A DNA stretch of 64,000 bases from Pseudonocardia abyssalis (GCF_019263705.2 NZ_JADQDK010000001.1:6014001-6078000), one strand, 5' to 3'; shown: positions 26,969 through 36,382, counted from the first letter of the stretch. Numbers and translations are program-made. The notes: a model not told the origin generated them from the sequence alone.

Positions 26969-27418
26969 TCAGCCTCCGGTCTCGACGAGCACGTCGGTCT
27001 GGCGCACGACGAGCTCGCCGCGCTGGTTGGTGAAGTCGGTCTCGATCGAGACCATGGTCATCGTCCCGCCGCGCCTGCCCTCGCGCGTACTGACGCCGGA
27101 CACCCGCCGCGAGGCGGTGAGCTCGTCGCCCACCACCACCGGGCCGTGGTACTCCCAGCCGCACTCACCGTGCAGGACGCGGCGCAGGTCGAGCCCGAGG
27201 GTGGCGACCATGTTGTCCTCCTCCCGCCAGTGGGCGCTGGACACGACGAACGTCGGCGGCACCGGGATGTCGGTGAAGCCCGCGGCGCGTGCCGCGTCGA
27301 CGTCGGTGTAGACCGGGTCGGGATCGCCCAGCGCACGGGCGAACTCGCGGACCTTGGACCGGTCGACCGGGAACGTCATGGTCCCCAGGTCCCGGCCGGC
27401 GAGCGAGGCGTCAGTCAT
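26969..27418 (-). CDS. MaoC-like N-terminal (FAS1-type dehydratase) subunit
   Basis: 149-aa hotdog protein without a catalytic dyad: FPVDRSKVREFARALGDPDP, VPPTFVVSSAHWREEDNMV, GWEYHGPVVVGDELTASRRV and FTNQRGELVVRQTDVLVET. It matches the non-catalytic partner in two-chain MaoC hydratases. Its ATG lies inside the end of the upstream oxidoreductase gene (8-bp overlap), so the two are coupled. Predicted partner: the 26523-26963 product. Confidence 0.84.
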   Translation of the reverse strand: MTDASLAGRDLGTMTFPVDRSKVREFARALGDPDPVYTDVDAARAAGFTDIPVPPTFVVSSAHWREEDNMVATLGLDLRRVLHGECGWEYHGPVVVGDELTASRRVSGVSTREGRRGGTMTMVSIETDFTNQRGELVVRQTDVLVETGG

Positions 27419-28445
27419 CTCCGTCGCCTCCTGCGGTGGGCGCGCATTCGCGGATCATGCTGTCGAGGTTCTCCTGGACGCGCTGCGGGCGCAGCCCGAT
27501 GGACGGTGAGTACAGCATGATGTGGTCGAGTACCCCCTCGTAGCGCTTCAGCCCGGCGCGCACCTGCTCCGCGGTGCCGGCCACGGCCATCGTGTCGATC
27601 ATGTCGTCGGTGACGGCGGCGTACATCGCGGGCAGGTCGCGGCGCCCGAACGCCTCCCGGATGGCCTCGCCCTGGGCGGTGAAGCCGTTGACGTCGAGCA
27701 CCGTGTCGTAGGACTTGACCGAGGAGTAGAAGGCGATCTGCTGGGCGGCCTCGCGCCGCGCGACCTCGGGGTCGTCGTGGATCGCGCAGATCACCATCGA
27801 GATCAGCTCGACGTCGCGCGGGTCCCGCCCGGCGTGCGCGGCCCCCTTCGCGATGGCCGGGCGGACGACCTCCTCCACGTAGGTGGTGGTGAACAGCGGG
27901 TGCCCGGCGAGGCCGTCGGCCACCCGGCCCGCGACCTCGCACATCCGCGGACGCACCCCGGCCGTGACGATCGGGACGGTCCGCTGCGGAGCTTCGAGCT
28001 CGCCGGTCGGCACCAGGTTCATGTGGTAGAAGCGGCCCTCGTGGCGCACCGGGCCCTCGTGCAGGTTCCAGATGCGGCGGATCAGCCCGACGAGCTCCTC
28101 CATGCGCAGGGCGGGCGCGGAGGTGTCGGCGACGCTGTGCCAGTCGCTCATCATCCGCCTCGTGCCGTTGCCCAGGCCCAGCACGACCCGGCCGCCGGAG
28201 AGCTCGTCGAGGTCGCGGGCCTCGGTGGCCAGCACCAGCGGGCTGCGCCCGATGCCGTACATGATCGAGGAACCGAGCCGGCAGCGCTCGGTGCGGCCCG
28301 CCATCGCCGCCATCGAGATGGACCCGGAGCGGGAGTAGAACTCCGAGGCCCAGGCCGCGTCGAAGCCGGCGCGGTCGGCGGCCTGCGCCGTGTCGACGAG
28401 CGTTCTCAGGTCGGCACCGAGGACCGACACGCCGTAGGTGCTCAT
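27411..28445 (-). CDS. LLM-class (F420-dependent type) oxidoreductase
   Basis: 344-aa luciferase-like monooxygenase-family TIM-barrel protein. Recognisable are the N-terminal YGVSVLGADLRTLVDTAQ, the middle SIMYGIGRSPLVLATEARDL and GGRVVLGLGNGTRRMM, and PIVTAGVRPRMCEVAGRVADG. Actinobacterial members usually use F420 to reduce or oxidise C=C or C-OH groups. ATG 28445 overlaps the stop of the SDR upstream. In a ring or side-chain degradation operon it may reduce an unsaturated ring intermediate; this is inference. Length is normal. Confidence 0.87.
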   Translation of the reverse strand: MSTYGVSVLGADLRTLVDTAQAADRAGFDAAWASEFYSRSGSISMAAMAGRTERCRLGSSIMYGIGRSPLVLATEARDLDELSGGRVVLGLGNGTRRMMSDWHSVADTSAPALRMEELVGLIRRIWNLHEGPVRHEGRFYHMNLVPTGELEAPQRTVPIVTAGVRPRMCEVAGRVADGLAGHPLFTTTYVEEVVRPAIAKGAAHAGRDPRDVELISMVICAIHDDPEVARREAAQQIAFYSSVKSYDTVLDVNGFTAQGEAIREAFGRRDLPAMYAAVTDDMIDTMAVAGTAEQVRAGLKRYEGVLDHIMLYSPSIGLRPQRVQENLDSMIRECAPTAGGDGDD

Positions 28446-29242
28446 GCCTTGTAGTACATGCCGCCGGAGATGGTGTGCACCTCTCCGGTGATGTACCTGG
28501 ACTCGTCGGACGCCAGGAACAGCGAGAGCGCGGCGACCTCCTCGGGCTGGCCGGCGCGGCCCAGCGCGGCGGGCTCCACGAGCTTCTGCAGCTCGCCGGG
28601 CGGGTAGATGCGCTCCAGGAAGGGGTTCCAGATCAGGCCGGGCGCGATGGCGTTGACCCGTACGCCCTTGGGGCCGAGCTCGGCGGCCGCGGCGCGGGTG
28701 AGACCCATGACGCCGGCCTTGGCCGCGCAGTAGGCGGACTCGCCCATCGTCGACCCGATGTACCCGGCCACCGAGGCCATGTTGACGATCGAGCCCGAAC
28801 CCTGCTCCATCATCGCCGGCAGCACCGCGCGCAGCGTGCGGAAGGCGGCCTTGAGGCAGATGTCCTGGACGAAGTCCCAGGTCTCGTCGTCCATCTCCCA
28901 GATCGGGGCCAGCTTGTTGATCCCGACGTTGTTGTGCAGCACGTCGATGCGGCCCCACCGGTCGGTGGCCGCGCGCACCATCGCCGCGATGTGCTCGGGA
29001 TCGCGGACGTCGACGGTCATGCCGATCGTCTCGACGCCGTGGGCGTCCTCGATGTCCTTGGCCAGCTGCGCCGGCCGGGAGGCGTGGGCGTCGGTCACGA
29101 CGACCCTGGCGCCCTCGGCCGCGTAGCGTCGGGCGACGGCCTGGCCGATGCCGGCACCCGCCGCTCCGGTGACGATGGCCACCTTGCCGGCGAGCCGGCC
29201 GGTACCCGCGATCTCCAGCGGAGCCGGCATCGCCGCGGTCAT
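28442..29242 (-). CDS. Short-chain dehydrogenase/reductase
   Basis: 266-aa classical SDR: VTGAAGAGIGQAVARRYAAE (cofactor loop), HNNVGINKLAPIWEMDD in the NNAG position, NMASVAGYIGSTMG, the catalytic YCAAK, then NAIAPGLIWNPFLERIYPP and YITGEVHTISGGM. It likely interconverts a hydroxy- and oxoacyl-CoA or ring alcohol. It is the first protein-sized gene of the eight-gene operon, and its ATG overlaps (ATGA) the stop of a 19-codon upstream ORF with a good ribosome site. An extended N-terminus of about 15 residues precedes the first strand. Confidence 0.9.
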   Translation of the reverse strand: MTAAMPAPLEIAGTGRLAGKVAIVTGAAGAGIGQAVARRYAAEGARVVVTDAHASRPAQLAKDIEDAHGVETIGMTVDVRDPEHIAAMVRAATDRWGRIDVLHNNVGINKLAPIWEMDDETWDFVQDICLKAAFRTLRAVLPAMMEQGSGSIVNMASVAGYIGSTMGESAYCAAKAGVMGLTRAAAAELGPKGVRVNAIAPGLIWNPFLERIYPPGELQKLVEPAALGRAGQPEEVAALSLFLASDESRYITGEVHTISGGMYYKA

Positions 29243-29298
29243 GAAGTGGCGCCCTTCCCGATGACCGGGTGCGACAGGTACCGATGGTGGTGTGCCAT
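29239..29298 (-). CDS. 19-aa leader ORF, His-rich
   Basis: ATG 29298-29296 is preceded by GAGGAG six bases upstream and encodes MAHHHRYLSHPVIGKGATS, with its TGA overlapping the SDR start codon (ATGA). It has no relative that I recognise and lacks the C-terminal motif of mycofactocin precursors. It may be a leader that couples or regulates translation of the operon, a small protein, or a chance ORF that merely supplies the ribosome to the SDR. Confidence 0.4.
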   Translation of the reverse strand: MAHHHRYLSHPVIGKGATS

Positions 29299-29327
29299 AT
29301 GCGCTCCTCGTCGAACGGACAGCATGT

Positions 29328-29343
29328 TAACGGCCGTTAGCGT
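29328..29343. promoter_or_regulatory. Palindrome and -10-like hexamer between divergent operons
   Basis: TAACGGCCGTTA (29328-29339) is a perfect 12-bp palindrome. Overlapping it, TAGCGT (29338-29343) is a good actinobacterial -10 for the plus-strand dehydrogenase gene, which would give a leader of about 240 nt. The rest of the 29299-29589 gap shows no gene. Candidate operator for both directions. Confidence 0.45.
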
Positions 29344-29589
29344 ACAACGGTGGAACGGCGAAGGCACTCCTCGGTCCGGTCCGGTCGCGGCGCGCCGCGC
29401 GGCGGGACGGCATCGCCTCGCCGTCGGGCTCGACCACGGCCGACGGCCGGGATCCGCTCCGGGCGGCGACGTTCCGGTGGGCCGGCCGGACGGGGACCGG
29501 GTGTGTCCCGAATCGCGTCATCCGCCCGGCACTACCGCGACCTACCGTCGACCGTGGCCGATCGGGAGAACCGTGTCGAGAGGGACCGC

Positions 29590-30723
29590 ATGGGAGCAAC
29601 GGGGCGCGCTGCGATCTTCTTCGGCGCCGGGAAGCCCTTCGAGCTGGCCGAGTACCCGGTGCTCGACCCCGGGCCGGGCGAGGTGCTCGCCCGGCTGGAC
29701 TACACGAGCATCTGCGGCTCGGACGTGCACTACTGGCGGGGTGAGGACCCGGTCGTGGAGGACCTCGCGGCGAACGGCCTGCTACTCGGCCACGAGACCG
29801 TCGGCCACGTGGAGCGGCTCGGCTCCGGGGTCACCTCCGACTCCGCCGGGCAGCCGCTGGCCGAGGGCGACCCGATCGTCTTCGCCTACTTCCGGCCGTG
29901 CGGGCGCTGTCACGCGTGCACGCAGCGCCGGGCGAACGCCTGCGAGCAGGTGATAGGCGGCCTGCTGCGCCCGCCGTCGCGACCGCCGCACTTCGTCGGC
30001 GGCTTCGCCGACTACTACCACCTGCGCCGCGGCCAGTACGTGCTCGGACTCCCCGAGGGGATGACACCCGAGCACGGCATCAGCGCGAACTGTGCGGCTG
30101 CCCAGTCCTGGATGGGGCTGGTGCGCGGCGGGGTCGGCCCGGGCGAGCGGGTCGTCGTGCAGGGCGCCGGTGGGCTGGGCCTCTACGCGGTCGCCGCGGC
30201 GAAGCGGATGGGGGCGGGCCTGGTCGTCGCCGTCGACGCGATGGCCGACCGGCTCGCCGCCGCCACGGCGCTGGGTGCCGACGCCACCGTCGACCTCACC
30301 GAGATCGGTGACGCGGCAGCACGGGTCGAGCGGGTGCGGGAGCTCACCGGCGGGGGAGCCGACGTCGTCCTGGAGGTCGCCGGGGTGCCGGGCGTGGTCG
30401 ACGAGGGGGTCCGGATGCTCGCCCGCGGTGGCCGCTACATCGAGATGGGGCAGATCACCCGCGGTTCCGACGTGTTCCACGTGCCGGCGCTGGCACTGCT
30501 GATGCGCAACATCTCACTGGTCGGGGTCGCGCTCTACGACCCGCAGATCCTCCGCGACGTCGTCGGGATGCTCGGCGACCTGCGTACCGACCCCGTCATC
30601 ACCCGTCTCGGCTCCGGTCACCGCTACGCCCTCGACGACATCGACGCGGCGTTCGCCGACGCCGTGTCGAACCGCAGTGCCGAACGACCCGTGCTCGATC
30701 TGGCCCAGGGAGGCCCCGCATGA
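29590..30723 (+). CDS. Zinc-dependent alcohol dehydrogenase
   Basis: 377-aa medium-chain dehydrogenase: YTSICGSDVHYW and LLGHETVGHVE for the catalytic zinc, CGRCHACTQRRANAC for the structural zinc, and GAGGLGLYAVAAAKRMGAG for NAD(P). ATG 29590 follows GAGAGGGA. Its stop overlaps the start of an aldehyde dehydrogenase (ATGA) and a ligase follows, so the three probably convert an alcohol to aldehyde, acid and acyl-CoA. An insert around residues 60-85 (GEDPVVEDLAANGL) is longer than in typical family members. Confidence 0.9.
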   Translation: MGATGRAAIFFGAGKPFELAEYPVLDPGPGEVLARLDYTSICGSDVHYWRGEDPVVEDLAANGLLLGHETVGHVERLGSGVTSDSAGQPLAEGDPIVFAYFRPCGRCHACTQRRANACEQVIGGLLRPPSRPPHFVGGFADYYHLRRGQYVLGLPEGMTPEHGISANCAAAQSWMGLVRGGVGPGERVVVQGAGGLGLYAVAAAKRMGAGLVVAVDAMADRLAAATALGADATVDLTEIGDAAARVERVRELTGGGADVVLEVAGVPGVVDEGVRMLARGGRYIEMGQITRGSDVFHVPALALLMRNISLVGVALYDPQILRDVVGMLGDLRTDPVITRLGSGHRYALDDIDAAFADAVSNRSAERPVLDLAQGGPA

Positions 30724-32186
30724 CCCAGGTGACCGACGCCGCCCCGACGCCCGCGCTGCTGGTCGACAGGATGGTCGTGGGCGGGGAACTGCTCGACGCC
30801 CGCAGCGGCGAGACCTTCGCGGTGCACAACCCGGCGGACGGGTCGGTGATCACGCGGCTCCCCGCGGCCGGCGCGGCGGACGTCGACCACGCCGTCGGGG
30901 TCGCGCGCGAGGCGCAGCGCGCCTGGGCGAGGCGGTCGGTCGCCACCCGGGCCGGGCTGCTGCGGCGGTGGGCCGACCTCTGCGAGGAACGGGTGGCGGA
31001 CCTCGCGAAGATCGAGAGTCTCGACGTCGGCAAGCCGATCGCCACGGCCCGCGCCGTGGACGGGTCGATGCTGATGGAGAACATGCGCTACTACGCCGGC
31101 ATGCCCGACAAGCTCGAGGGCCGCACCATCCCGGTCTCCGGCCGGTTCGTGACGATGGTGCTGCGCGAGCCGATCGGTGTCGTCGCCGGCATCACGCCGT
31201 GGAACTTCGCGCTCGTCGGCGCGGCGGGGAAGGCGGTGTCCGCACTGGCCGCCGGCAACGCCATCGTGATCAAGCCGTCGCCGCTCGCGTCCCTGTCCGC
31301 GCTGGCGCTCGCCCAGGTGGCGCTGGAGGCCGGCATCCCTCCGGGGCTGGTGAACGTGGTGACCGACGCCGCGTCGGCGGCGGGCGAGGCACTGGTGCGC
31401 CACCCCGGTGTCGGCCACGTGTCGTTCACGGGCTCGGACGCGGTCGGGCGCAAGGTGGCGGCCACCGCGGGCGGGGAGCTCAAGACCTGCACGATGGAGC
31501 TGGGCGGGAAGTCGCCGCTGGTCGTGTTCGACGCCGCCGACATCGCGGGTGCAGCCAAGGCGGCCTTCCTGGGGATCTTCCTCAACGCCGGGGAGATGTG
31601 CACCGCCAGCTCGCGCCTGCTCGTGCACCGCGCCGTGCACGACGAACTGCTCGACGCCGTGGTCGCCACGGCCGACGGGCTGAGGATCGGCGACCCGGCC
31701 GACGAGTCGACCGTGCTCGGTCCGGTGATCTCGGCCGCGCACCGGGACCGGATCGAGGGGTACGTGCAGGTCGGCCGTGACGAGGGCGGCGATCTCGTGA
31801 CCGGCGGGGCGAGGCCGGACCTGCCCGGCTTCTACGTCACCCCGACGGTGTTCGACAACGTCGAGCCGACCGCGCGGATCGCGCGCGAGGAGATCTTCGG
31901 CCCGGTGTTGTCGGTCATGTCCTTCGCCGACGAGGAGGAGGCGCTGCAGATCGCCAACGACGCGACCTACGGGCTGGGATCGGGTGTCTTCACCGCCCGG
32001 ATCGACCGCGCCCTGCGCTTCGCCGACCGGATCGAGGCCGGGAACGTCTGGATCAACGCCTACAACCTGCTGCACCCCGCGGTGCCCTTCGGCGGGTACA
32101 AGAACTCCGGGTTCGGCCGCGAGGGCGGATTCTCCGGGATGAGCCACTTCACCCGGGAGAAGTCGGTCTGGTTCGCCGCGGGCTGA
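30720..32186 (+). CDS. NAD(P)-dependent aldehyde dehydrogenase
   Basis: 488-aa aldehyde dehydrogenase. ITPWNFALVG near 158-167 and FTGSDAVGRKVA near 236-247 bind the cofactor; the general base is E260 in MELGGKSP and the nucleophile is C294 in NAGEMCTASSR. EIFGPVLSVM and FGGYKNSGFGRE complete the family pattern. It is coupled to the alcohol dehydrogenase upstream. Closest general resemblance is to betaine/aminoaldehyde- and aromatic-aldehyde-type enzymes, but the substrate is not decidable here. Confidence 0.94.
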   Translation: MTQVTDAAPTPALLVDRMVVGGELLDARSGETFAVHNPADGSVITRLPAAGAADVDHAVGVAREAQRAWARRSVATRAGLLRRWADLCEERVADLAKIESLDVGKPIATARAVDGSMLMENMRYYAGMPDKLEGRTIPVSGRFVTMVLREPIGVVAGITPWNFALVGAAGKAVSALAAGNAIVIKPSPLASLSALALAQVALEAGIPPGLVNVVTDAASAAGEALVRHPGVGHVSFTGSDAVGRKVAATAGGELKTCTMELGGKSPLVVFDAADIAGAAKAAFLGIFLNAGEMCTASSRLLVHRAVHDELLDAVVATADGLRIGDPADESTVLGPVISAAHRDRIEGYVQVGRDEGGDLVTGGARPDLPGFYVTPTVFDNVEPTARIAREEIFGPVLSVMSFADEEEALQIANDATYGLGSGVFTARIDRALRFADRIEAGNVWINAYNLLHPAVPFGGYKNSGFGREGGFSGMSHFTREKSVWFAAG

Positions 32187-32250
32187 CCCCACGCGGGCGG
32201 ACCCGGAGTCGTCGCTGCGGCCGAGGATGCGGATCAGACCGTTCGGGGGC

Positions 32251-32278
32251 TGGCACGGCGAGTTGCCGCCCCTAACGT
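32251..32278 (+). promoter_or_regulatory. Putative promoter of the ligase gene
   Basis: TAACGT at 32273-32278 is a fair -10 with a weak TGGCAC 16 bases upstream (32251-32256). The start codon with GAGGAGG lies about 40 nt downstream. This suggests the ligase can be transcribed separately from the alcohol and aldehyde dehydrogenase genes. Confidence 0.35.
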
Positions 32279-32319
32279 ACCCGGCGACGTGCGTCACGTT
32301 CGCTCGATGAGGAGGACCC

Positions 32320-34158
32320 GTGACCGCGACCACCGACACAGCTCCACACCTGGTTCGCTCACCCCTGTGCGGCGAGCCGCTGCCGCTCGACGGGGCGCAG
32401 ACGCTGCCCCAGGTGTTCGCCCGGACGGCAGCCCGATTCGCCGACGACATCGCGCTGCGCACGGTCGGCGAGCAGCGGACGCTGACCTGGAGCCAGTACC
32501 GCGACCGGGTCGCCGACGTCGCCGGGGGGCTCGCCGGTCTCGGCGTGCGCCGCGGCGACAGCGTCGGGCTGATGTTGGCCAACCGGCCGGAGTTCTTCGT
32601 CGTCGACACCGCCGCCCAGTACCTCGGCGCCGCCCCGTTCTCGGTGTACAACACCTCCTCCGCCGAGCAGGTCGGCTACCTGTTCTCCGATGCGGACAAC
32701 CGGGTCGTCGTCACCGAGCGGCAGTTCCTCCCGGTCGCCCAGGCGGCGCTGGCGCTCGGCGGCTCCGTCGAGCACATCGTGGTGATCGACGGGGCCGGCG
32801 ACGACGGGACCCTGACCCTCGACGATCTGGTCGCGGCCGCACACGCGGGTTTCGACCTCGACGAGGTGAGCGCCCGGGTCGAGCCGGGCGACGTGGCGAC
32901 GCTGATCTACACCTCGGGCACCACCGGGCCGCCCAAGGGCGTCGAGCTGACCCACGCCAACCTGGTGGCGCAGTGGAACATGCTGGTGCGCACCTGGCCG
33001 ATCAAGCCGGGCGGCCGGGTCGTGTCCTACCTGCCCGCCGCGCACATCGCCGACCGGCACGATCGGCATCTACCTGGCCAACAACCTCGGCTACACCGTC
33101 ACCTGCTGTCCGGACCCGTCCCGGCTGGCCGCGGCCCTCGCCGAGTGCCGGCCGACGATCTTCCTCGCGGTGCCCCGGGTGTGGGAGAAGCTCAAGGCCG
33201 CGGTAGAGGCGCAGGTCGCGGCCGCCCCGCCGGAGTTCCGGGCCGCCTTCGACGACGCGATGGACGCCCACCTCGCACGGGTACGGGCCGAGCAGGCCGG
33301 CACCGCGCTCGACGAGGCGACCGCGCGCCGGGCCGCCGCGGGGGAGGCGGCGGTGCTGGCCCCGCTGCGCGCCAAGCTCGGCCTCGACGCGGCCGAGGTC
33401 CGGCTGGTCGGCGCCGCGCCCACGCCGATGCCGGTACACCAGTTCTTCGCCGCACTCGGGTTGATGATGGCCGAGGTATGGGGCATGTCCGAGCTCTCGC
33501 CGATCGCCACCTGGAACCCGCCGGGAAGGATCAAACTGGGCACCTGCGGCACGGCGCTCCCGGGGGTGGAGGTGCGGCTCGCCGAGGACGGGGAGGTGCT
33601 CGTCCGGGGCCCGATCGTGATGCGCGGCTACCGCAACCAGCCGGAGAAGACCGCCGAGGCCGTGGACGAGCAGGGCTTCATGCACTCCGGCGACGTCGGC
33701 CGGATCGACGCCGAGGGCTACCTCACGATCATCGACCGCAAGAAGGAGCTGATCATCAACAGCGGCGGCAAGAACATGTCGCCCGCCAACACGAGGCAGC
33801 GCTCAAGTCCGGCAGCCCGCTGATCGGCCAGGCGGTCTGCTTCGGCGACGCCCGGCCCTACAACGTCGCCATCCTCGTGCTGGACGCCGAGGCGGTCCCC
33901 GCGTTCGCCGCCGCCCACGGCCTGGACGGCTCGGACCTGGCGGCCTTCTCCCGGGACCCGGCGGTGATCGCCGAGGTGGGCGACGGCGTCGCCAGGGCGA
34001 ACGCCACGCTGTCGCGGATCGAGCAGATCAAGCGGTGGAAGCTGCTCGCGCAGGAGTGGTTGCCGGCCGGTGACGAGCTGACCCCGACCAGCAAGCTGCG
34101 CCGCAAGCCGATCGCGGCCAAGTACGCGGCGGATATCGAGGCGCTCTACGCGGGTTGA
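32320..34158 (+). pseudogene. Long-chain-type AMP-forming acyl-CoA synthetase, two compensating frameshifts
   Basis: 612-codon span of a long-chain acyl-CoA synthetase. The first part (to YLPAAHIADR, with the P-loop TLIYTSGTTGPPKG) and the last part (LKSGSPLIGQAV to the end) share one frame. The middle, with LAVPRVWEKLKAAVEAQ, WGMSELSPIATWN and RKKELIINSGGKNMSPAN, is in another frame, between about 33060 and 33800. A one-base gain and a one-base loss explain it. Protein similarity is kept throughout, so a consensus error is as likely as real damage. GTG 32320 follows GAGGAGGA. Confidence 0.87.
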
Positions 34159-34166
34159 CCCTCGCT

Positions 34167-34202
34167 ACCCCGGGGACGTCATCCCACCGACGTCCCCGGG
34201 GT
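34167..34202. terminator. Strong hairpin between convergent genes
   Basis: Perfect 14-bp arms (34167-34180 and 34189-34202) with an 8-base loop. It lies right after the ligase stop and includes the stop codon and last codons of the convergent SDR, so it can end transcripts from both sides. Confidence 0.8.
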
Positions 34203-34949
34203 GCCGGTGACCGTGAGGGTCTGGCCGGTCAGGTAGGCGCTCTCCGCACTGCACAGGAACGCGATCACCGGCGCGACGTCCTCGGGGGTGCCCGGCCTGC
34301 CCAGGGTGTTCGTGCGGGACTGCATCTCGTAGAAGGCCCGGCGGCGCTCGGGCGGGATCAACCGCTCATGTCGGTGACCGCTCGGGGTGACACGACGTTG
34401 ACGGTGATGCCGGACGGTGCGACCTCGCGGGCGAGGCTCAGCGAGAAGCCGATGATCCCGGCCTTCGCCGCGGCGTAGTTCGCCTGGCCCACGTTCCCGA
34501 CGAGGCCGGCGACCGATGCGGTGTTGACGATCCGGCCGCCGCGCCCGGTGGCCCGCCAGGCCCGTACCGCCGCCCGGCACACGAAGAACGTGCCGTTGAG
34601 ACTGGCGGTGATCACTGAGTGCCATTCCTCGTCGGACATCTTCGCCACCGTCCGGTCCCGGTTGACGCCCGCGTTGTTCACCACGGCGTCGAGCGGGCCG
34701 AGCGCGGCCGCGGCCTCCAGCACCCGCTCGGCCACGCCGGGAGCGCCGACGTCGCCAGCGGCGACGGCGGCCCGACCGCCCGCCGTCTCGATCTCCGCGC
34801 GCAGCGCCGCGAGTGCGTCCCCGTCACGGGCGTTGAGCGCGACCGCGGCGCCGCGGCGGGCCAGGTCGAGCGCATATCCGCGGCCCAACCCCGCGACTGG
34901 CCCCGGTGACGAGCACGACCCGCCCGTCGAGGCGGACCCCGGCGGCCAT
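34179..34949 (-). pseudogene. FabG-like 3-oxoacyl reductase (SDR), two frameshifts
   Basis: About 256-codon SDR in three pieces. The N-terminus (DGRVVLVTGASRGVG) breaks at a GGG run near 34895. The centre (GRGYALDLARRGAA, NNAGVNRDRTVAKMSDEEW, NTASVAGLVGNVG, YAAAK) ends at a TGA near 34358. The C-terminus (ERLIPPERRRAFYEMQSR, YLTGQTLTVTG) is in another frame. Resembles FabG-type 3-oxoacyl-CoA/ACP reductases. Every motif needed for catalysis is present once frames are repaired. It is the last gene of the minus-strand series from 45 kb. Confidence 0.83.
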
Positions 34950-35090
34950 CAGAACGCCGTCTGATACATCGGGGCGCGTCCGGCCGCCGCGCTCAGGGCG
35001 TCGACGATCCGCCCGCGCTCGCGGAACGGCGTCCGGCCGGATGACGGGGTCGGCTCCTGCGTGATCGTCTCCAGTGCTCGGGAGCGCAGT
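34949..35090 (-). other. Coding-like stretch of unknown origin before the SDR
   Basis: Between the acyl-CoA dehydrogenase and the SDR one minus-strand frame has strongly G/C-biased third positions and reads LRSRALETITQEPTPSSG then RTPFRERGRIVDALSAAAGR and ends APMYQTAF, its TGA overlapping the SDR ATG (TGATG). No start codon with a ribosome site is seen. It may be the end of a lost or frameshifted gene. I do not recognise it. Confidence 0.3.
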
Positions 35091-35165
35091 GGGTGACATG
35101 TCTGCGGTCGGCCGATCCGGGCCGACCCCCGGGTGCCGGGAACGCCTTGTCGGGGCGAGCCGACC

Positions 35166-36332
35166 CTAGTAGGACCGGGGCAGGCCGAGGACGTGCTCGC
35201 TCACGTAGTTGAGCACCATCTCCTGGGAGATCGGCGCGATCCGCATCAGCCGCGCCTCCCGGAAGTAGCGCTCCACGTGGTATTCGACGGCGTAGCCGAA
35301 CCCGCCGTGCGTCTGCACCGCCCGGTCGGCGGCGAAGAACGCCGCGTCGGCCGCCAGGTACTTCGCCGAGTTGGCCTCGCGGGCACAGGGCCGGCCGCGG
35401 TCGTAGAGCCACGCCGCCTTGCGCGCCACCAGCTCGGCCGCGTCCAGCCGCATCGTCGCCTCGGCGAGCGGGAACGCGATGCCCTGGTTCTGCCCGATCG
35501 GCCGGTCGAACACCACCCGCTGCCTGGCGTAGGTCACGGCCCGGTCCACCGCCGAACGGCCGATGCCGACCGACTCGTGGGCGAGCAGGATGCGCTCGGG
35601 GTTGAGACCGTCGAGCAGGTAGCGAAAGCCCTGGCCCTCCTCCCCGATGCGACACGCCTCGGGCACCCGCAGCCCGTCGATGAACAGCTCGTTGGAGTTG
35701 ACCGCGTTGCGGCCCATCTTGGGGATCTCGCGGACGTCGATGGCAGAGCGGTCCATCGGTGCCATAAACAGCGTCATCCCGTCGGTGCGCTTGGCGCAGT
35801 CCTCCAACGGGGTGGTGCGGGTCAGCAGCAGCAGGTACTCCGCCTGCTGGGCCTTGGTGATCCAGACCTTGCGCCCGTCCACGACGTAACCGTCGCCGTC
35901 GCGGCGGGCGCGGGTCGTGATGCGGCTGGTGTCGGTGCCGGCGTCGGGCTCGGTGACCGCGAAGGACACGTGCAGGTCGCCGGACACGACCCGGGGGAGC
36001 AGCTCCCGGCGCAGCTCCGCGGACCCGTGCTTGACCAGCGGGTTCATTCCGAACAGCGTGAGGTGGATGGCGCTGCAGCCGTTCATCGCCGCACCCGAGG
36101 AGGCGACCTCCTGCAGCAGCAGCGCCGCCTCGGTGATGCCCAGCCCGGCGCCGCCGTACTCCTCCGGGATCGCCACGCCGAGCCAGCCGCCGTCGGCGAG
36201 TGTCCGGTAGAACTCGGTCGGGAAGCGGTGCTCGGCGTCGCACGCCGACCAGTACGCGTCGTCGTAGCGGGCGATCAGCTCGCGCACGCCCCTGCGCAGT
36301 GCGTCGTGATCCTCGTCCTGGTCGAAATCCAT
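35166..36332 (-). CDS. Acyl-CoA dehydrogenase
   Basis: 388-aa acyl-CoA dehydrogenase with complete architecture: GWLGVAIPEEYGGAGLGITE, FAVTEPDAGTDTSRI, KVWITKAQQAEYLL, FDRPIGQNQGIAFPLAEA and the C-terminal THGGFGYAVEYHVERYFREAR with APISQEMVLNYVSEHVLGLP. The SQEM in place of the usual TSE/SSE and the H-V-E-R pattern are of the isovaleryl/short-branched or glutaryl-like group, so a homotetramer is likely. It starts 51 bp after the crotonase stop within the same operon. Confidence 0.9.
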   Translation of the reverse strand: MDFDQDEDHDALRRGVRELIARYDDAYWSACDAEHRFPTEFYRTLADGGWLGVAIPEEYGGAGLGITEAALLLQEVASSGAAMNGCSAIHLTLFGMNPLVKHGSAELRRELLPRVVSGDLHVSFAVTEPDAGTDTSRITTRARRDGDGYVVDGRKVWITKAQQAEYLLLLTRTTPLEDCAKRTDGMTLFMAPMDRSAIDVREIPKMGRNAVNSNELFIDGLRVPEACRIGEEGQGFRYLLDGLNPERILLAHESVGIGRSAVDRAVTYARQRVVFDRPIGQNQGIAFPLAEATMRLDAAELVARKAAWLYDRGRPCAREANSAKYLAADAAFFAADRAVQTHGGFGYAVEYHVERYFREARLMRIAPISQEMVLNYVSEHVLGLPRSY

Positions 36333-36382
36333 CGGGTGTCCCCTTCGGTCGGCCACCGCCGACGTGGGTGCCGCGGCAGGTG

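Noticed and set aside
29239..29298. 19-codon ORF considered as a mycofactocin precursor (mftA)
   Set aside because: It lacks the conserved C-terminal Cys-Gly-Val-Tyr type motif and no mft biosynthetic genes are present.
30624..32654. 676-codon minus-strand frame opposite the aldehyde dehydrogenase
   Set aside because: Antisense shadow; the dehydrogenase has all catalytic motifs on the plus strand.
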